Shown: positions 43,776 through 51,892 of the stretch, piece after piece
Numbering within the stretch: position 1 is the first letter of the stretch
Layout of the letters: the number at the start of each line of letters is the position of its first letter
Source: Micromonospora sp. NBC_00389
Lineage (GTDB): Bacteria; Actinomycetota; Actinomycetes; Mycobacteriales; Micromonosporaceae
DNA length: 64,000 nucleotides
NCBI RefSeq assembly: GCF_036059255.1
Contig: NZ_CP107947.1
Location: 5,146,001 to 5,210,000, forward strand
Reading direction: 5' to 3'
Made by a program: the position numbers and the translations under genes
The notes under the pieces: model-generated
What the model was told of the DNA's origin: nothing
The model's input: only the letters and a program-made list of their open reading frames with translations
Database searches by the model: none

Positions 43776-44819
43776 ATGCCCCACGCCAACAGCCTGTACG
43801 GACCGCTCGACCCGGCGCCCGACGCCGGCTACGAGGACGCCCCGCCGCGGATGGGGTTCTTCACCGACACCAGCGTCTGCATCGGCTGCAAGGCCTGCGA
43901 GGTCGCCTGCAAGGAGTGGAACAACGTCCCCGGCTCCGGCCTGGACCTGCTCGGCATGTCCTACGACAACACCGGGGCGCTGACCGCGAACTCGTGGCGG
44001 CACGTCGCGTTCGTCGAACAGTCCCGCCCGATCGGTTGGGCGACCCCGGCGTTCGAAGACAACCCGGACGGACCGCCGGTCAGCCCGGAAACGGCGGCGG
44101 TCGCCGCGCACACCAGCACCGACACCGGGACGGATCCGGGCCTGCCGACCGGCTCGCCGCCGGCAGCGGCCCGGATGGCCGCCGGGCCGGAGTTCCTCGG
44201 GATGCCGGGTGCGCAGCCGCCGGGTCGGGGCACCGGCGTGCAGGAGCGTACGGATTTCCGCTGGTTGATGATGTCGGACGTGTGTAAGCACTGCACTCAT
44301 GCGGCGTGTCTGGATGTGTGTCCGACGGGTTCGTTGTTCCGGACGGAGTTCGGGACGGTGGTGGTGCAGGAGGACATCTGTAACGGCTGTGGTTACTGCA
44401 TTTCGGCCTGTCCTTACGGTGTGATTGATCAGCGTAAGGATGATGGTCGGGCGTGGAAGTGCACGTTGTGCTACGACCGGCTCGGTGCGGGGATGACTCC
44501 GGCGTGTGCGCAGGCGTGTCCGACGGAGTCGATCCAGTACGGGGCGTTGGATGAGTTGCGGGAGCGGGCTGCCGCGCGGGTCGAGACGTTGCACGAGCGG
44601 GGAGTGTCCGAGGCGCGGTTGTACGGGCATGATCCGAACGATGGTGTTGGTGGTGACGGGGCGTTTTTCCTGTTGCTGGATGAGCCCGAGGTGTATGGGC
44701 TGCCGCCGGATCCGGTGGTGACCACCCGGGACCTGCCGGCCATGTGGAAGCGCGCCGGCCTGGCGGCGATGACGATGGCGGTCGCCACGGCGGTCGCGTT
44801 CCTGGGCAGGCGGCCATGA
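43776..44819 (+). CDS. Formate dehydrogenase iron-sulfur subunit with C-terminal membrane helix
   Basis: 347 residues. Four ferredoxin-type clusters are predicted from CIGCKACEVACKEWN (near 35), CKHCTHAACLDVCPTGS, CNGCGYCISACPYG and CTLCYDRLGAGMTPACAQAC. A Pro/Ala-rich insert (about 95-150) separates the first cluster from the rest. A hydrophobic helix (AGLAAMTMAVATAVAFLG) ends the protein and likely docks it to the membrane subunit. It begins 3 bp after fdhA and overlaps the next gene by 4 bp. From about 44270 to 44700 codons end mostly in G or T (TGT, GGT, GAT, TTG), unlike the C-rich third positions around it. Confidence 0.92.
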   Translation: MPHANSLYGPLDPAPDAGYEDAPPRMGFFTDTSVCIGCKACEVACKEWNNVPGSGLDLLGMSYDNTGALTANSWRHVAFVEQSRPIGWATPAFEDNPDGPPVSPETAAVAAHTSTDTGTDPGLPTGSPPAAARMAAGPEFLGMPGAQPPGRGTGVQERTDFRWLMMSDVCKHCTHAACLDVCPTGSLFRTEFGTVVVQEDICNGCGYCISACPYGVIDQRKDDGRAWKCTLCYDRLGAGMTPACAQACPTESIQYGALDELRERAAARVETLHERGVSEARLYGHDPNDGVGGDGAFFLLLDEPEVYGLPPDPVVTTRDLPAMWKRAGLAAMTMAVATAVAFLGRRP

Positions 44820-45886
44820 CCGACGCGACGCCATCGAACGAGCCGGTCGGCGCCCGGTTCCGCGAGTTCCAGGCCGGCCTCGACCGGCCCGACGGGAAGC
44901 GCCAGCCCGGCAGGCGGCGCGGCGACGGCGAGCAGCTCACGGTGCCGCCGGCCGACTTCACCTCCTACTACGGCCGGCCGGTCCTCAAACCGCCGGTGTG
45001 GAAGCACGACATCGCCGGCTACCTGTTCACCGGCGGCCTCGCCGCCGGAAGTGCGCTGATCGGAGCGGGCGCCCAACTGACCGGGCGGCCCGGGCTGCGC
45101 AAGGTCGGCCGCTGGACGGCCCTCGGCGGCGTCGCCGCCAGCACGTACCTGCTGGTCCACGACCTTGGGCGCCCGGACCGGTTCCACCACATGCTCCGGG
45201 TGGCCAAGCTGACCTCACCGATGTCGGTCGGCACCTGGATCCTCGCCGCGTTCGGGCCGCTGGCCGGTGTGGCCGCAGTCGCCGAGCTCGCGCCGCTGCT
45301 CCCGCAGCACGGTGTGTTCGGCCTCGCCCGCCGGATCGCACCGCCCGTCGGCAACGTCGCCGGCCTGGCCGCCGCGGCCACCGCGCCGGCGCTGGCCACG
45401 TACACCGGGGTGCTGCTCGCCGACACCGCCGTACCGTCCTGGCACGACGCCTACCCGTCGCTTCCGTTCGTCTTCGCCGGCAGCGCGCTCGCCGCCGCGT
45501 CCGGGGTCGCACTGATCGCGGCACCGGCCGCGGAGACCGCCCCCGTGCGACGACTCGCCCTGGCCGCCGCGGCCATCGAGCTGGGCGGCGGGCGCCAGTT
45601 GGAGCGGCAGGGACTGACCGGCGAGCCCTACACGCACGGACGCAGCGGCCGGCTGGTCAAGGCGGGACGCACTCTGCTCGCCGTGGGCACCGCGGCGGCG
45701 CTGCTCAGCCGACGCAACCGGGCCCTGTCGGTGATCTCCGGCGCGGCCCTCGTGGCATCGTCCGTCGCCACCCGGTTCGGCGTCTTCGAGGCGGGAAGGG
45801 CGTCGGCACGCGATCCGAAGTACACGGTCGTGCCACAACGGGAGCGGCTCGATCAGAACGGCTCGGCTGCGCTCCACCAGCCCTGA
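44816..45886 (+). CDS. NrfD/PsrC-like membrane subunit of formate dehydrogenase
   Basis: 356 residues. A hydrophilic N-terminus contains FTSYYGRPVLKPPVWKHDIA, followed by FTGGLAAGSALIGAGAQL and about eight membrane segments, including STYLLVHDLGRPDRFHHMLR, the conserved quinone-site region of NrfD proteins. It would pass electrons from the Fe-S subunit to the menaquinone pool. It ends 61 bp before the convergent transporter gene. Confidence 0.88.
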   Translation: MTDATPSNEPVGARFREFQAGLDRPDGKRQPGRRRGDGEQLTVPPADFTSYYGRPVLKPPVWKHDIAGYLFTGGLAAGSALIGAGAQLTGRPGLRKVGRWTALGGVAASTYLLVHDLGRPDRFHHMLRVAKLTSPMSVGTWILAAFGPLAGVAAVAELAPLLPQHGVFGLARRIAPPVGNVAGLAAAATAPALATYTGVLLADTAVPSWHDAYPSLPFVFAGSALAAASGVALIAAPAAETAPVRRLALAAAAIELGGGRQLERQGLTGEPYTHGRSGRLVKAGRTLLAVGTAAALLSRRNRALSVISGAALVASSVATRFGVFEAGRASARDPKYTVVPQRERLDQNGSAALHQP

Positions 45887-45893
45887 GCGCCTT

Positions 45894-45909
45894 GGCCCGC
45901 CGGCGGGCC
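45894..45909. terminator. Possible bidirectional terminator between fdh operon and transporter
   Basis: GGCCCGCC immediately followed by GGCGGGCC is a perfect 8-bp self-complementary stretch lying between two convergent stops. There is no unpaired loop or T-tract, so the assignment is weak. Confidence 0.35.
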
Positions 45910-45947
45910 GCAGCTCGACAACCCTCCCCGCCCGGGTGCGGACGACA

Positions 45948-47504
45948 TCAGCCGGTGAACAGCTTCGCGGCGGTGATGGCGGTCTGGACGATGCCGTATC
46001 CGAGTAGCGCCGCGACCAGCAGCCACGACAACCAGAGCCGCCCGGTCTGGGTACCGACGTGCTCGGGCACCGGGGGCCTGCTCTCCGGGCCGAGGGCGAC
46101 CGGCTCGGTGACGCTGGCGCGCGCCACGGGGGACGTTGGTCCCCGGTCGGGTTCATGGAACCGCGCTGGCACGGAACGGACCAGCAGGTTCGCGATGAAC
46201 CCGACGGCGAGGATGCCGACCATGGTGAACAGCGCGGGCCGGTACGCCGACGCGGTGAGCGTGCCGGGCTTGCCCTGCGTGTCGAGGATCCCGTTGACGA
46301 TCAACGGGCCGGCGACGCCCGCGGCCGACCAGGCGGTCAGCAGCCGGCCGTGGATGGCGCCGACCTGGAAGGTGCCGAACAGGTCGCGCAGGTAGGCGGG
46401 CATGGTGGCGAAGCCACCGCCGTAGAACGAGATAATCGCGGCGGCGATCAGCACGAAGACCGCGGTCGCGGAGTGGCCGGCCACGGCGAGCAGTGCGTAC
46501 AGCACCATGCCGACGCCGAGGTAGATCATGTAGATGGGCTTGCGGCCGATGAGGTCCGACGTCGTCGACCAGACGAATCGCCCGGCCATGTTGAACAGCG
46601 ACAGCACCCCCACGAAACCGGCCGCCGCGGACACCGAGATGGCGGTGGTCCCGTTGTCCCGGAAGAAGTCCTGGATCATCGGGCTGGCCTGCTCCAGGAT
46701 GCCGATGCCCGCCGTGACGTTGCAGAACAGCACGATCCACAGCAGCCAGAACGACCGGGTACGTACGGCGTTCGTCGCGGACACGCTCGCCCTCGTCACC
46801 AGAGGCCGGCTGGCGACGGTCGCGGGGTCGAACCCGGCGGGCCGCCAGTCCGGCGGAGGAACCCGGACGTTGAACGGGCCGAACATCATGATCACGAAGT
46901 AGCCGATGCCGAACGTGACGAAGAGTGCCACCAGGGCATGCCCCGACGCCACAGCAGCAGGGTTGTTCGGGTTGTAGCCGGAGTCGTAGAGGGAGAGCAG
47001 TTGGCGCGCGAGCGGGCCGGCGACCAGGGCGCCACCGCCGAACCCCATGATGGCAAGCCCGGTGGCAAGGCCGGGCCGGTCCGGGAACCACTTGATCAGG
47101 GTCGAGACGGGCGAGATGTAGCCGATGCCGAGCCCGATGCCGCCGATGACGCCGTATCCGAGGTAGAGCAGCCAGAGCTGATGGGTCGCGATGCCGAGCG
47201 CGCCGACCAGGAACCCCACGGCCCAGAAACAGGCGGAGACGAACATCGCCCGGCGCGGTCCGTTCCGCTCCACCCACCTGCCACCCACGGCCGCGGACGA
47301 ACCCAGCATGACGATGGCGATACTGAAGATCGCCCCGATCGCCGTCTGACTGGTGTCGAAGTGCGCGATGAGGGAGTTCTTGTAGACGCTCGTCGCGTAG
47401 ACCTGGCCAATGCACACGTGCACGGCCAGTGCCGCGGTCGGGATCAGCCAGCGGCTGTATCCCGGGGGAGCGACAGTGTGCCGAGGATCGAATACCGACA
47501 GCAT
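45948..47504 (-). CDS. OFA-type MFS transporter (oxalate/formate antiporter family)
   Basis: 518 residues, 12 helices. AALAVHVCIGQVYATSVYKN in helix 1, GLGIGYISPVSTLIKWFPDR and GLATGLAIMGFGGGALVAGP are characteristic of the OFA subfamily. A cytosolic loop (residues ~220-240) is longer than average. The start at 47504 has AGGAGG 8 nt upstream. It converges on the formate dehydrogenase operon and is the natural candidate for moving formate or oxalate across the membrane. Confidence 0.85.
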   Translation of the reverse strand: MLSVFDPRHTVAPPGYSRWLIPTAALAVHVCIGQVYATSVYKNSLIAHFDTSQTAIGAIFSIAIVMLGSSAAVGGRWVERNGPRRAMFVSACFWAVGFLVGALGIATHQLWLLYLGYGVIGGIGLGIGYISPVSTLIKWFPDRPGLATGLAIMGFGGGALVAGPLARQLLSLYDSGYNPNNPAAVASGHALVALFVTFGIGYFVIMMFGPFNVRVPPPDWRPAGFDPATVASRPLVTRASVSATNAVRTRSFWLLWIVLFCNVTAGIGILEQASPMIQDFFRDNGTTAISVSAAAGFVGVLSLFNMAGRFVWSTTSDLIGRKPIYMIYLGVGMVLYALLAVAGHSATAVFVLIAAAIISFYGGGFATMPAYLRDLFGTFQVGAIHGRLLTAWSAAGVAGPLIVNGILDTQGKPGTLTASAYRPALFTMVGILAVGFIANLLVRSVPARFHEPDRGPTSPVARASVTEPVALGPESRPPVPEHVGTQTGRLWLSWLLVAALLGYGIVQTAITAAKLFTG

Positions 47505-47797
47505 GGTCCGCACCTCCTGCGGCTGAGTAGGCCGGCGGCGGTGCAGAGCTGTCCGAAGCCTCGCAACGTCGTCCTGCCTACTGGGCAGAATCCGCGCATA
47601 CCCGGATCAGGCCGGGTCGGGAATCTCGCCGGACTCCCGGCAGCTGGCCGAGCGGTGCCGCCACAGTGGCGGCCCGGCGCACGTCCGGCGTCAGCCGTTG
47701 GCCGGCTGTACTTCACGTTACGTGGCAACCGGTTCACAGCTTGTCGATACCGAAAAACGCGGCCACGTCACCGGGCGGCCAGCGGTGTGGGCGCAGA
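47505..47797. other. Intergenic region, no gene recognised
   Basis: This stretch upstream of the OFA transporter has no credible coding frame. It must hold the transporter promoter. A small palindrome AACCGGTT occurs near 47727. I see no RNA fold, repeat or mobile-element end. Confidence 0.4.
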
Positions 47798-47827
47798 ACG
47801 GGGGCGGGCCAACCGGCCCGCCCCCGT
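47798..47827. terminator. Strong hairpin terminator downstream of the MDR transporter
   Basis: ACGGGGGCGGGCC (47798-47810) and GGCCCGCCCCCGT (47815-47827) are perfect 13-bp arms with the loop AACC, lying 17 bp beyond the stop of the leftward exporter gene. No T-tract follows, as is common in actinobacterial terminators. Confidence 0.65.
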
Positions 47828-47843
47828 TGTGCTGTCGTACGGC

Positions 47844-49424
47844 TCAGTGAATCGCGGCCTTTGCGGCCGCCTCCTCCTGGGCGCGTCGTTCGTCCCCGCT
47901 GAGGGTGTGCAGCGGCTTCTCCTTGATGAACAGCACGACGATCAGCGCGAGCAGCGCGAACGGCGCGCCGACCAGGAAGAGGTCGGCGGTGGCGATGCCG
48001 TACACGTCCTGCACGATGCGCAGCACCGGCTCAGGCAGGGTGGACAGGTCGGGCACCTCAGCGGAGCCGCCGCCGGCCGTCGCCGCCGGGCCGAGCCGCT
48101 CGGCCGTCAGCGAGGTCACCCGGCTCGCCAGCACCGCGCCGAGGGCGCTGACCCCGATGGCGCCGCCCATGCTGCGGAAGAACGTCAGCGCCGAGGTGGT
48201 GGCGCCGAGTTCGTGGGCCGGCACGTCGTTCTGCGCGGCGAGCACGAGGTTCTGCATGAGCATGCCGACGCCGATGCCCAGCACGGCCATGTAGATCGAC
48301 AGGACGACGACGCTGGTGTCGGCGTCGATGGTGCCCAGGAGCAGCATCCCGACGGTCATCACCGCGGCGCCGGCCACCAGATAGGCCTTCCACCGGCCGT
48401 ACTTCGTGATGAGTTGGCCGGCCACCGTCGACGAGACGAGCAGACCGAAGATCATCGGAAGGCTCATCAGGCCCGCGACGGTCGGCGACTTGCCCAGCGA
48501 GATCTGGAAGTACTGGGACAGGAAGACGGTGCCGCCGAACATCGCCACACCGACCAGCACGCTGGCGATCGTGGCCAGCGAGACCGTGCGGTTGCGGAAG
48601 ATGTCCAACGGGACGATCGGCTCCGCCGCCCGCGACTCGACGGCCACGGCCAGCGCCAGCAGGACCAGACCGCCGATGACCATCAGGGCCGTCCAGCCGG
48701 AGGCCCAGTCGAACTTGTTCCCGGCCAGGGACGACCAGATCAGCAGCGTGGAGACGCCCGAGGTGATGAGCAGGGCGCCCAGCCAGTCGATCTTGGCCTT
48801 GCGGCGGACGACCGGCAGGTGCAGGGTGCGCTGCAGCAGGGCGATGGAGATGATGCTGAACGGGACCCCGATCAGGAAGCACCACCGCCAGCCCAGCCAA
48901 GACGTGTCGACGAGCAGGCCACCGATCAGCGGACCGGCGATGGTGCCGACACCGAAGACCGCGCCGAAGATGCCGGCGTAGCGGCCCAGCTCACGCGGCG
49001 GGATCATCGCCGCCATGACGATCGTGGCCAGCGCCGTCATGCCGCCGGCGCCAACGCCCTGGACGACACGGCTGAGCAGCAGCACCTCGACGTTCGGCGT
49101 GAAGCCCGCGATGAGTGAACCCACCACGAACAGTCCCAGGGAGAGCTGGATCAGCAGCTTCTTGCTGTACAGGTCGGCCATCTTGCCCCACAGCGGCACC
49201 GTCGCCGTCATGGCGAGCAGTTCGCTGGTGACGATCCACGTGTAGACCGTCTGGCTGCCGTTCAGATCGGCGATGATCCGCGGCAGCGCGTTCGCCACCA
49301 CCGTGGAGGCGAGGATGGACACGAACATGCCGACCATCAGGCCGGAAAGGGCCTGGAGAACCTCCCGACGCGACATGCGCGTGCCGACATCGGCGGTGTC
49401 GGCGGGCGGGGCGGTTGTGGTCAT
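47844..49424 (-). CDS. EmrB/QacA-type (DHA2) multidrug MFS exporter
   Basis: 526 residues with 14 membrane helices. Typical DHA2 motifs are SILASTVVANALPRIIADLN, VPLWGKMADLYSKKLLIQLS, LSRVVQGVGAGGMTALATIV, and GAVFGVGTIAGPLIGG (antiporter motif C). The C-terminal tail is polar. Start 49424 has GGGAG upstream. A tetR gene precedes it by 74 bp in the same direction, so it is probably the regulated exporter of that repressor. Confidence 0.9.
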   Translation of the reverse strand: MTTTAPPADTADVGTRMSRREVLQALSGLMVGMFVSILASTVVANALPRIIADLNGSQTVYTWIVTSELLAMTATVPLWGKMADLYSKKLLIQLSLGLFVVGSLIAGFTPNVEVLLLSRVVQGVGAGGMTALATIVMAAMIPPRELGRYAGIFGAVFGVGTIAGPLIGGLLVDTSWLGWRWCFLIGVPFSIISIALLQRTLHLPVVRRKAKIDWLGALLITSGVSTLLIWSSLAGNKFDWASGWTALMVIGGLVLLALAVAVESRAAEPIVPLDIFRNRTVSLATIASVLVGVAMFGGTVFLSQYFQISLGKSPTVAGLMSLPMIFGLLVSSTVAGQLITKYGRWKAYLVAGAAVMTVGMLLLGTIDADTSVVVLSIYMAVLGIGVGMLMQNLVLAAQNDVPAHELGATTSALTFFRSMGGAIGVSALGAVLASRVTSLTAERLGPAATAGGGSAEVPDLSTLPEPVLRIVQDVYGIATADLFLVGAPFALLALIVVLFIKEKPLHTLSGDERRAQEEAAAKAAIH

Positions 49425-49498
49425 TGACGCTCCCTTGTCGGGTTTGTAGCGGAGTGACTGGCCCCGGAACTGATGCGGCGGGGCGGGGACTGGTGGGG

Positions 49499-50119
49499 TC
49501 AGGAGGGGTGTGGCGGATCCGGAAGGCCGGCGGCGACGGCGGCGAACGCCTCGTCCACGAAGTCGCGCAGGGGGCGGGTGTCGTCGCTGGCGGCCCAGCG
49601 CAGCATCGCGGTGTGGAAGGAGGCACTGGTGACAGCGATGATCAGCGGCGGGAGGCCGTGGTCGGGACCTACGCCGAGGCGGGTGGCGATGACCGTGACC
49701 ATGGCCCGCTCGGTCGCGATGTTGCCGGCTATCAGCCGCGGCAGCAGCGCGGGATTCTGGGCGATGACCGCCAGCCGCAGCCGCCACAACTCCCGGTCGG
49801 CCTGCATCGTGTCGATCGCCTCGTCGAGGGCGAGCCGGACCGCCTGCAACGCCGGCACCTGCGCAGGGACGGCGGCCAGACGCGCCACGACCGGGGTGCC
49901 GTCGAGCGCCGGGTCGTCGGTGAGCGCCTCGTCCTTGCAGGTGAAGTAGTTGAAGAAGGTACGCGAGGAGACGTCGGCCGCCTCGCTGATCTCCTCCACC
50001 GTCACGTGCTCCAAGCCGCGTTCGGCGACCAGCCGCAGCGCGGCGGCGGTCAGCGCGGCCCGCGTCAGCCGCTTCTTGCGGTCCCGACGCCCGGTGGCAG
50101 CGTGGTCGGTGTTGGTCAC
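49499..50119 (-). CDS. TetR family regulator of the MDR exporter
   Basis: 206 residues. HTH: LTRAALTAAALRLVAERGLE, VEEISEAADVSSRTFFNYFT. The C-terminal part resembles TetR proteins with an MftR-like C-domain (MQADRELWRLRLAVIAQNPA). The GTG start at 50119 begins VTNTDHAATGRRDRK; the longer frame to 50140 would overlap the operator-like repeat. It is cotranscribed with, and probably represses, the exporter gene. Confidence 0.85.
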   Translation of the reverse strand: MTNTDHAATGRRDRKKRLTRAALTAAALRLVAERGLEHVTVEEISEAADVSSRTFFNYFTCKDEALTDDPALDGTPVVARLAAVPAQVPALQAVRLALDEAIDTMQADRELWRLRLAVIAQNPALLPRLIAGNIATERAMVTVIATRLGVGPDHGLPPLIIAVTSASFHTAMLRWAASDDTRPLRDFVDEAFAAVAAGLPDPPHPS

Positions 50120-50138
50120 GCGAGCGAGGCTAGGAGCC

Positions 50139-50159
50139 AACTTGCGGAGGCTGCAAGTT
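50139..50159. promoter_or_regulatory. Putative TetR operator upstream of tetR-MDR operon
   Basis: AACTTGC (50139-50145) and GCAAGTT (50153-50159) form a perfect inverted repeat with a 7-bp spacer, ending 20 bp upstream of the tetR start. Size and location fit an autoregulatory TetR site. Confidence 0.6.
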
Positions 50160-50195
50160 TTTAGTCTGTGAAGTGATTTTCCTGACCCGTGCTGC

Positions 50196-51023
50196 CTAGG
50201 CGACCACCGACGGGTCCGGTCGCTCGGTGCGGGGCACGGCGCCGGTGGTCTCCAGGATGAGCGCGGCGACCAGGTCCGGGTCGTCGCTCATCGGCACGTG
50301 CCCGCAGCGGGGCAGCGTCACCACCCGGGCTGCCGGCAGGCCGGCCCGGGCACGCTCGGCCTGGTGGACGCCGAAGATGCGGTCGCAGTCGCCCCAGCCG
50401 ATGGTCACCGGCACGGTCGTGTCGGACAGCCGGGGGCAGTCGAAGCGGTAGTGGCGGGCGGCTCGGGCCACGGCGTTGAAGCCGAGCCCTCGCCGCAGGG
50501 CGAGCGCGTCGCCCAGCGCGCGGTCGACGTCCAGCAGCGCCGGGCGGGCCATCAGCGGCGCGAAGCACAACGCCCGCAGGTACGCCGAGCGCAGCGCGAG
50601 CCGCATGATCGGGGTGGGCAGGTACGAGTTGGCCCGCAAGATCTTGAGGATGGCCAGCGCCCGTCGGCGCTCCGCCGGCGTGAAGAAGCCGGCGGGGGAG
50701 AAGGCGGTGGCCGAGGCGACCGCCCCGGTGGCGGCAAGCTCCAGGCCGATCGCCCCACCGAGGCTGTAGCCGGCCACATGCGGACGCTCCAGCCCCCACC
50801 CGGTCAGGACCGGCAGGACCGAGGCCACGGTGGCGGCCATGTCGGCGGGCATGCCGGCGCCGGGCACCGGGGAGTTCCCGAAGCCGGGCAGGTCGAGCGC
50901 GATCACCTCGTGGTGGGCGGTGAGCCGGTCGAACACCGGCTCCCAGGCCTGGTGGCGGTGACCGATGCCGTGGATGAGCACGAGTGGCTCACCGCTACCC
51001 GCGCGACGGATGTGAACGGTCAT
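50196..51023 (-). CDS. Alpha/beta hydrolase
   Basis: 275 residues. Oxyanion region LVLIHGIGHRHQAWEPV, nucleophile elbow VAGYSLGGAIGLELA (GxSxG), acid in TIGWGDCDRIFGV and catalytic His in RCGHVPMSDDP. No signal peptide. It is the last gene of the TetR-DUF4873-monooxygenase-SDR-hydrolase operon and overlaps the SDR gene by 4 bp. In sequence with a Baeyer-Villiger enzyme it could hydrolyse the ester or lactone formed (inference). Confidence 0.87.
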   Translation of the reverse strand: MTVHIRRAGSGEPLVLIHGIGHRHQAWEPVFDRLTAHHEVIALDLPGFGNSPVPGAGMPADMAATVASVLPVLTGWGLERPHVAGYSLGGAIGLELAATGAVASATAFSPAGFFTPAERRRALAILKILRANSYLPTPIMRLALRSAYLRALCFAPLMARPALLDVDRALGDALALRRGLGFNAVARAARHYRFDCPRLSDTTVPVTIGWGDCDRIFGVHQAERARAGLPAARVVTLPRCGHVPMSDDPDLVAALILETTGAVPRTERPDPSVVA

Positions 51024-51892
51024 GGCTGCCCTCCCACCGACGTCCTGCCGAAGGAACGCCCGAGCTGGCGTACCTCGTCCTCCAACTGGCCGACCATCGT
51101 CTGGCCACCGAACCGGGTGATCAACGCGTCCGAGAGGCCGCTCAGCACCATCGGTCGCAGCGCCTGCACCATGGCGAGCGACCGTGGCACGTACACCTTG
51201 CGTTTGCGGCGCTCGATGCCGCGCAGCAGGGCGTCGACGCACTGCTCGACGGGTACGACGGTGGACAGCGGCCACGGCAGCCGGCGCAGCGCGGTGCGGA
51301 ACGATGCCAGGTCGTCACGGATGTCGCGGACCAGGTCGGTGTCGATCCAGATCGGATGTGCGGTGCCGACGGTGACGCCGCGTGGGCGGGTCTCCAGGCG
51401 CAGCACGTTGGCGAACTGCTCCACGCCCGCCTTGGACGCGCAGTAGGCGGCCATGCCGGGCATCGCCGTGAAGGCGGCGGCTGACGAGACGATCAGGACG
51501 TGGCCACGGGCGGCGGTGACGTGGGGAAGCGCCGCGCTGACCGTGCGGATCGCGCCGCAGAGGTTCACCTCGACGGTACGGACCAACGCGTCGACCGGCC
51601 CCACGGCGACGGTACCGAGGTTCGCGATGCCCGCATTCGCCACGACCACGTCGATGCCGCCGAAGCGGTCCACCGTGGAGGCCACCGCGGCGTCCAGCGC
51701 CGCCTGGTCGGTGACGTCGCACTCGTACCAGTGCGCATCGAGGTCGGCGCCGAGCTGCTTGAGCAGCTCGCCTTCCAGACCCACGACGGCGACCTGGGCG
51801 CCGCGGGCGACGGCCTCGCGGGCCATCTGCGCCCCGATGCCGCGTGCCGCGCCGGTGATGAGCATGGTCTTGCCCGCCAGGTCATACCGCAT
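51020..51892 (-). CDS. Short-chain dehydrogenase/reductase
   Basis: 290 residues. Cofactor motif LITGAARGIGAQMAREA, NAGIANLG, catalytic Ser in VLIVSSAAAF and YCASKAG (YxxxK). The C-terminal tail RKRKVYVPRSLAMVQAL with a hydrophobic segment is seen in SDRs of lipid metabolism. It probably supplies the ketone substrate for the adjacent Baeyer-Villiger enzyme by alcohol oxidation (inference). It overlaps the monooxygenase gene by 11 bp and the hydrolase by 4. Confidence 0.88.
   Translation of the reverse strand: MRYDLAGKTMLITGAARGIGAQMAREAVARGAQVAVVGLEGELLKQLGADLDAHWYECDVTDQAALDAAVASTVDRFGGIDVVVANAGIANLGTVAVGPVDALVRTVEVNLCGAIRTVSAALPHVTAARGHVLIVSSAAAFTAMPGMAAYCASKAGVEQFANVLRLETRPRGVTVGTAHPIWIDTDLVRDIRDDLASFRTALRRLPWPLSTVVPVEQCVDALLRGIERRKRKVYVPRSLAMVQALRPMVLSGLSDALITRFGGQTMVGQLEDEVRQLGRSFGRTSVGGQP

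Noticed and set aside
46059..49118. 1019-residue rightward open frame over the two MFS genes
   Set aside because: It lies antisense to two clear membrane transporters and its product is a His/Arg/Asp-rich shadow without a domain.
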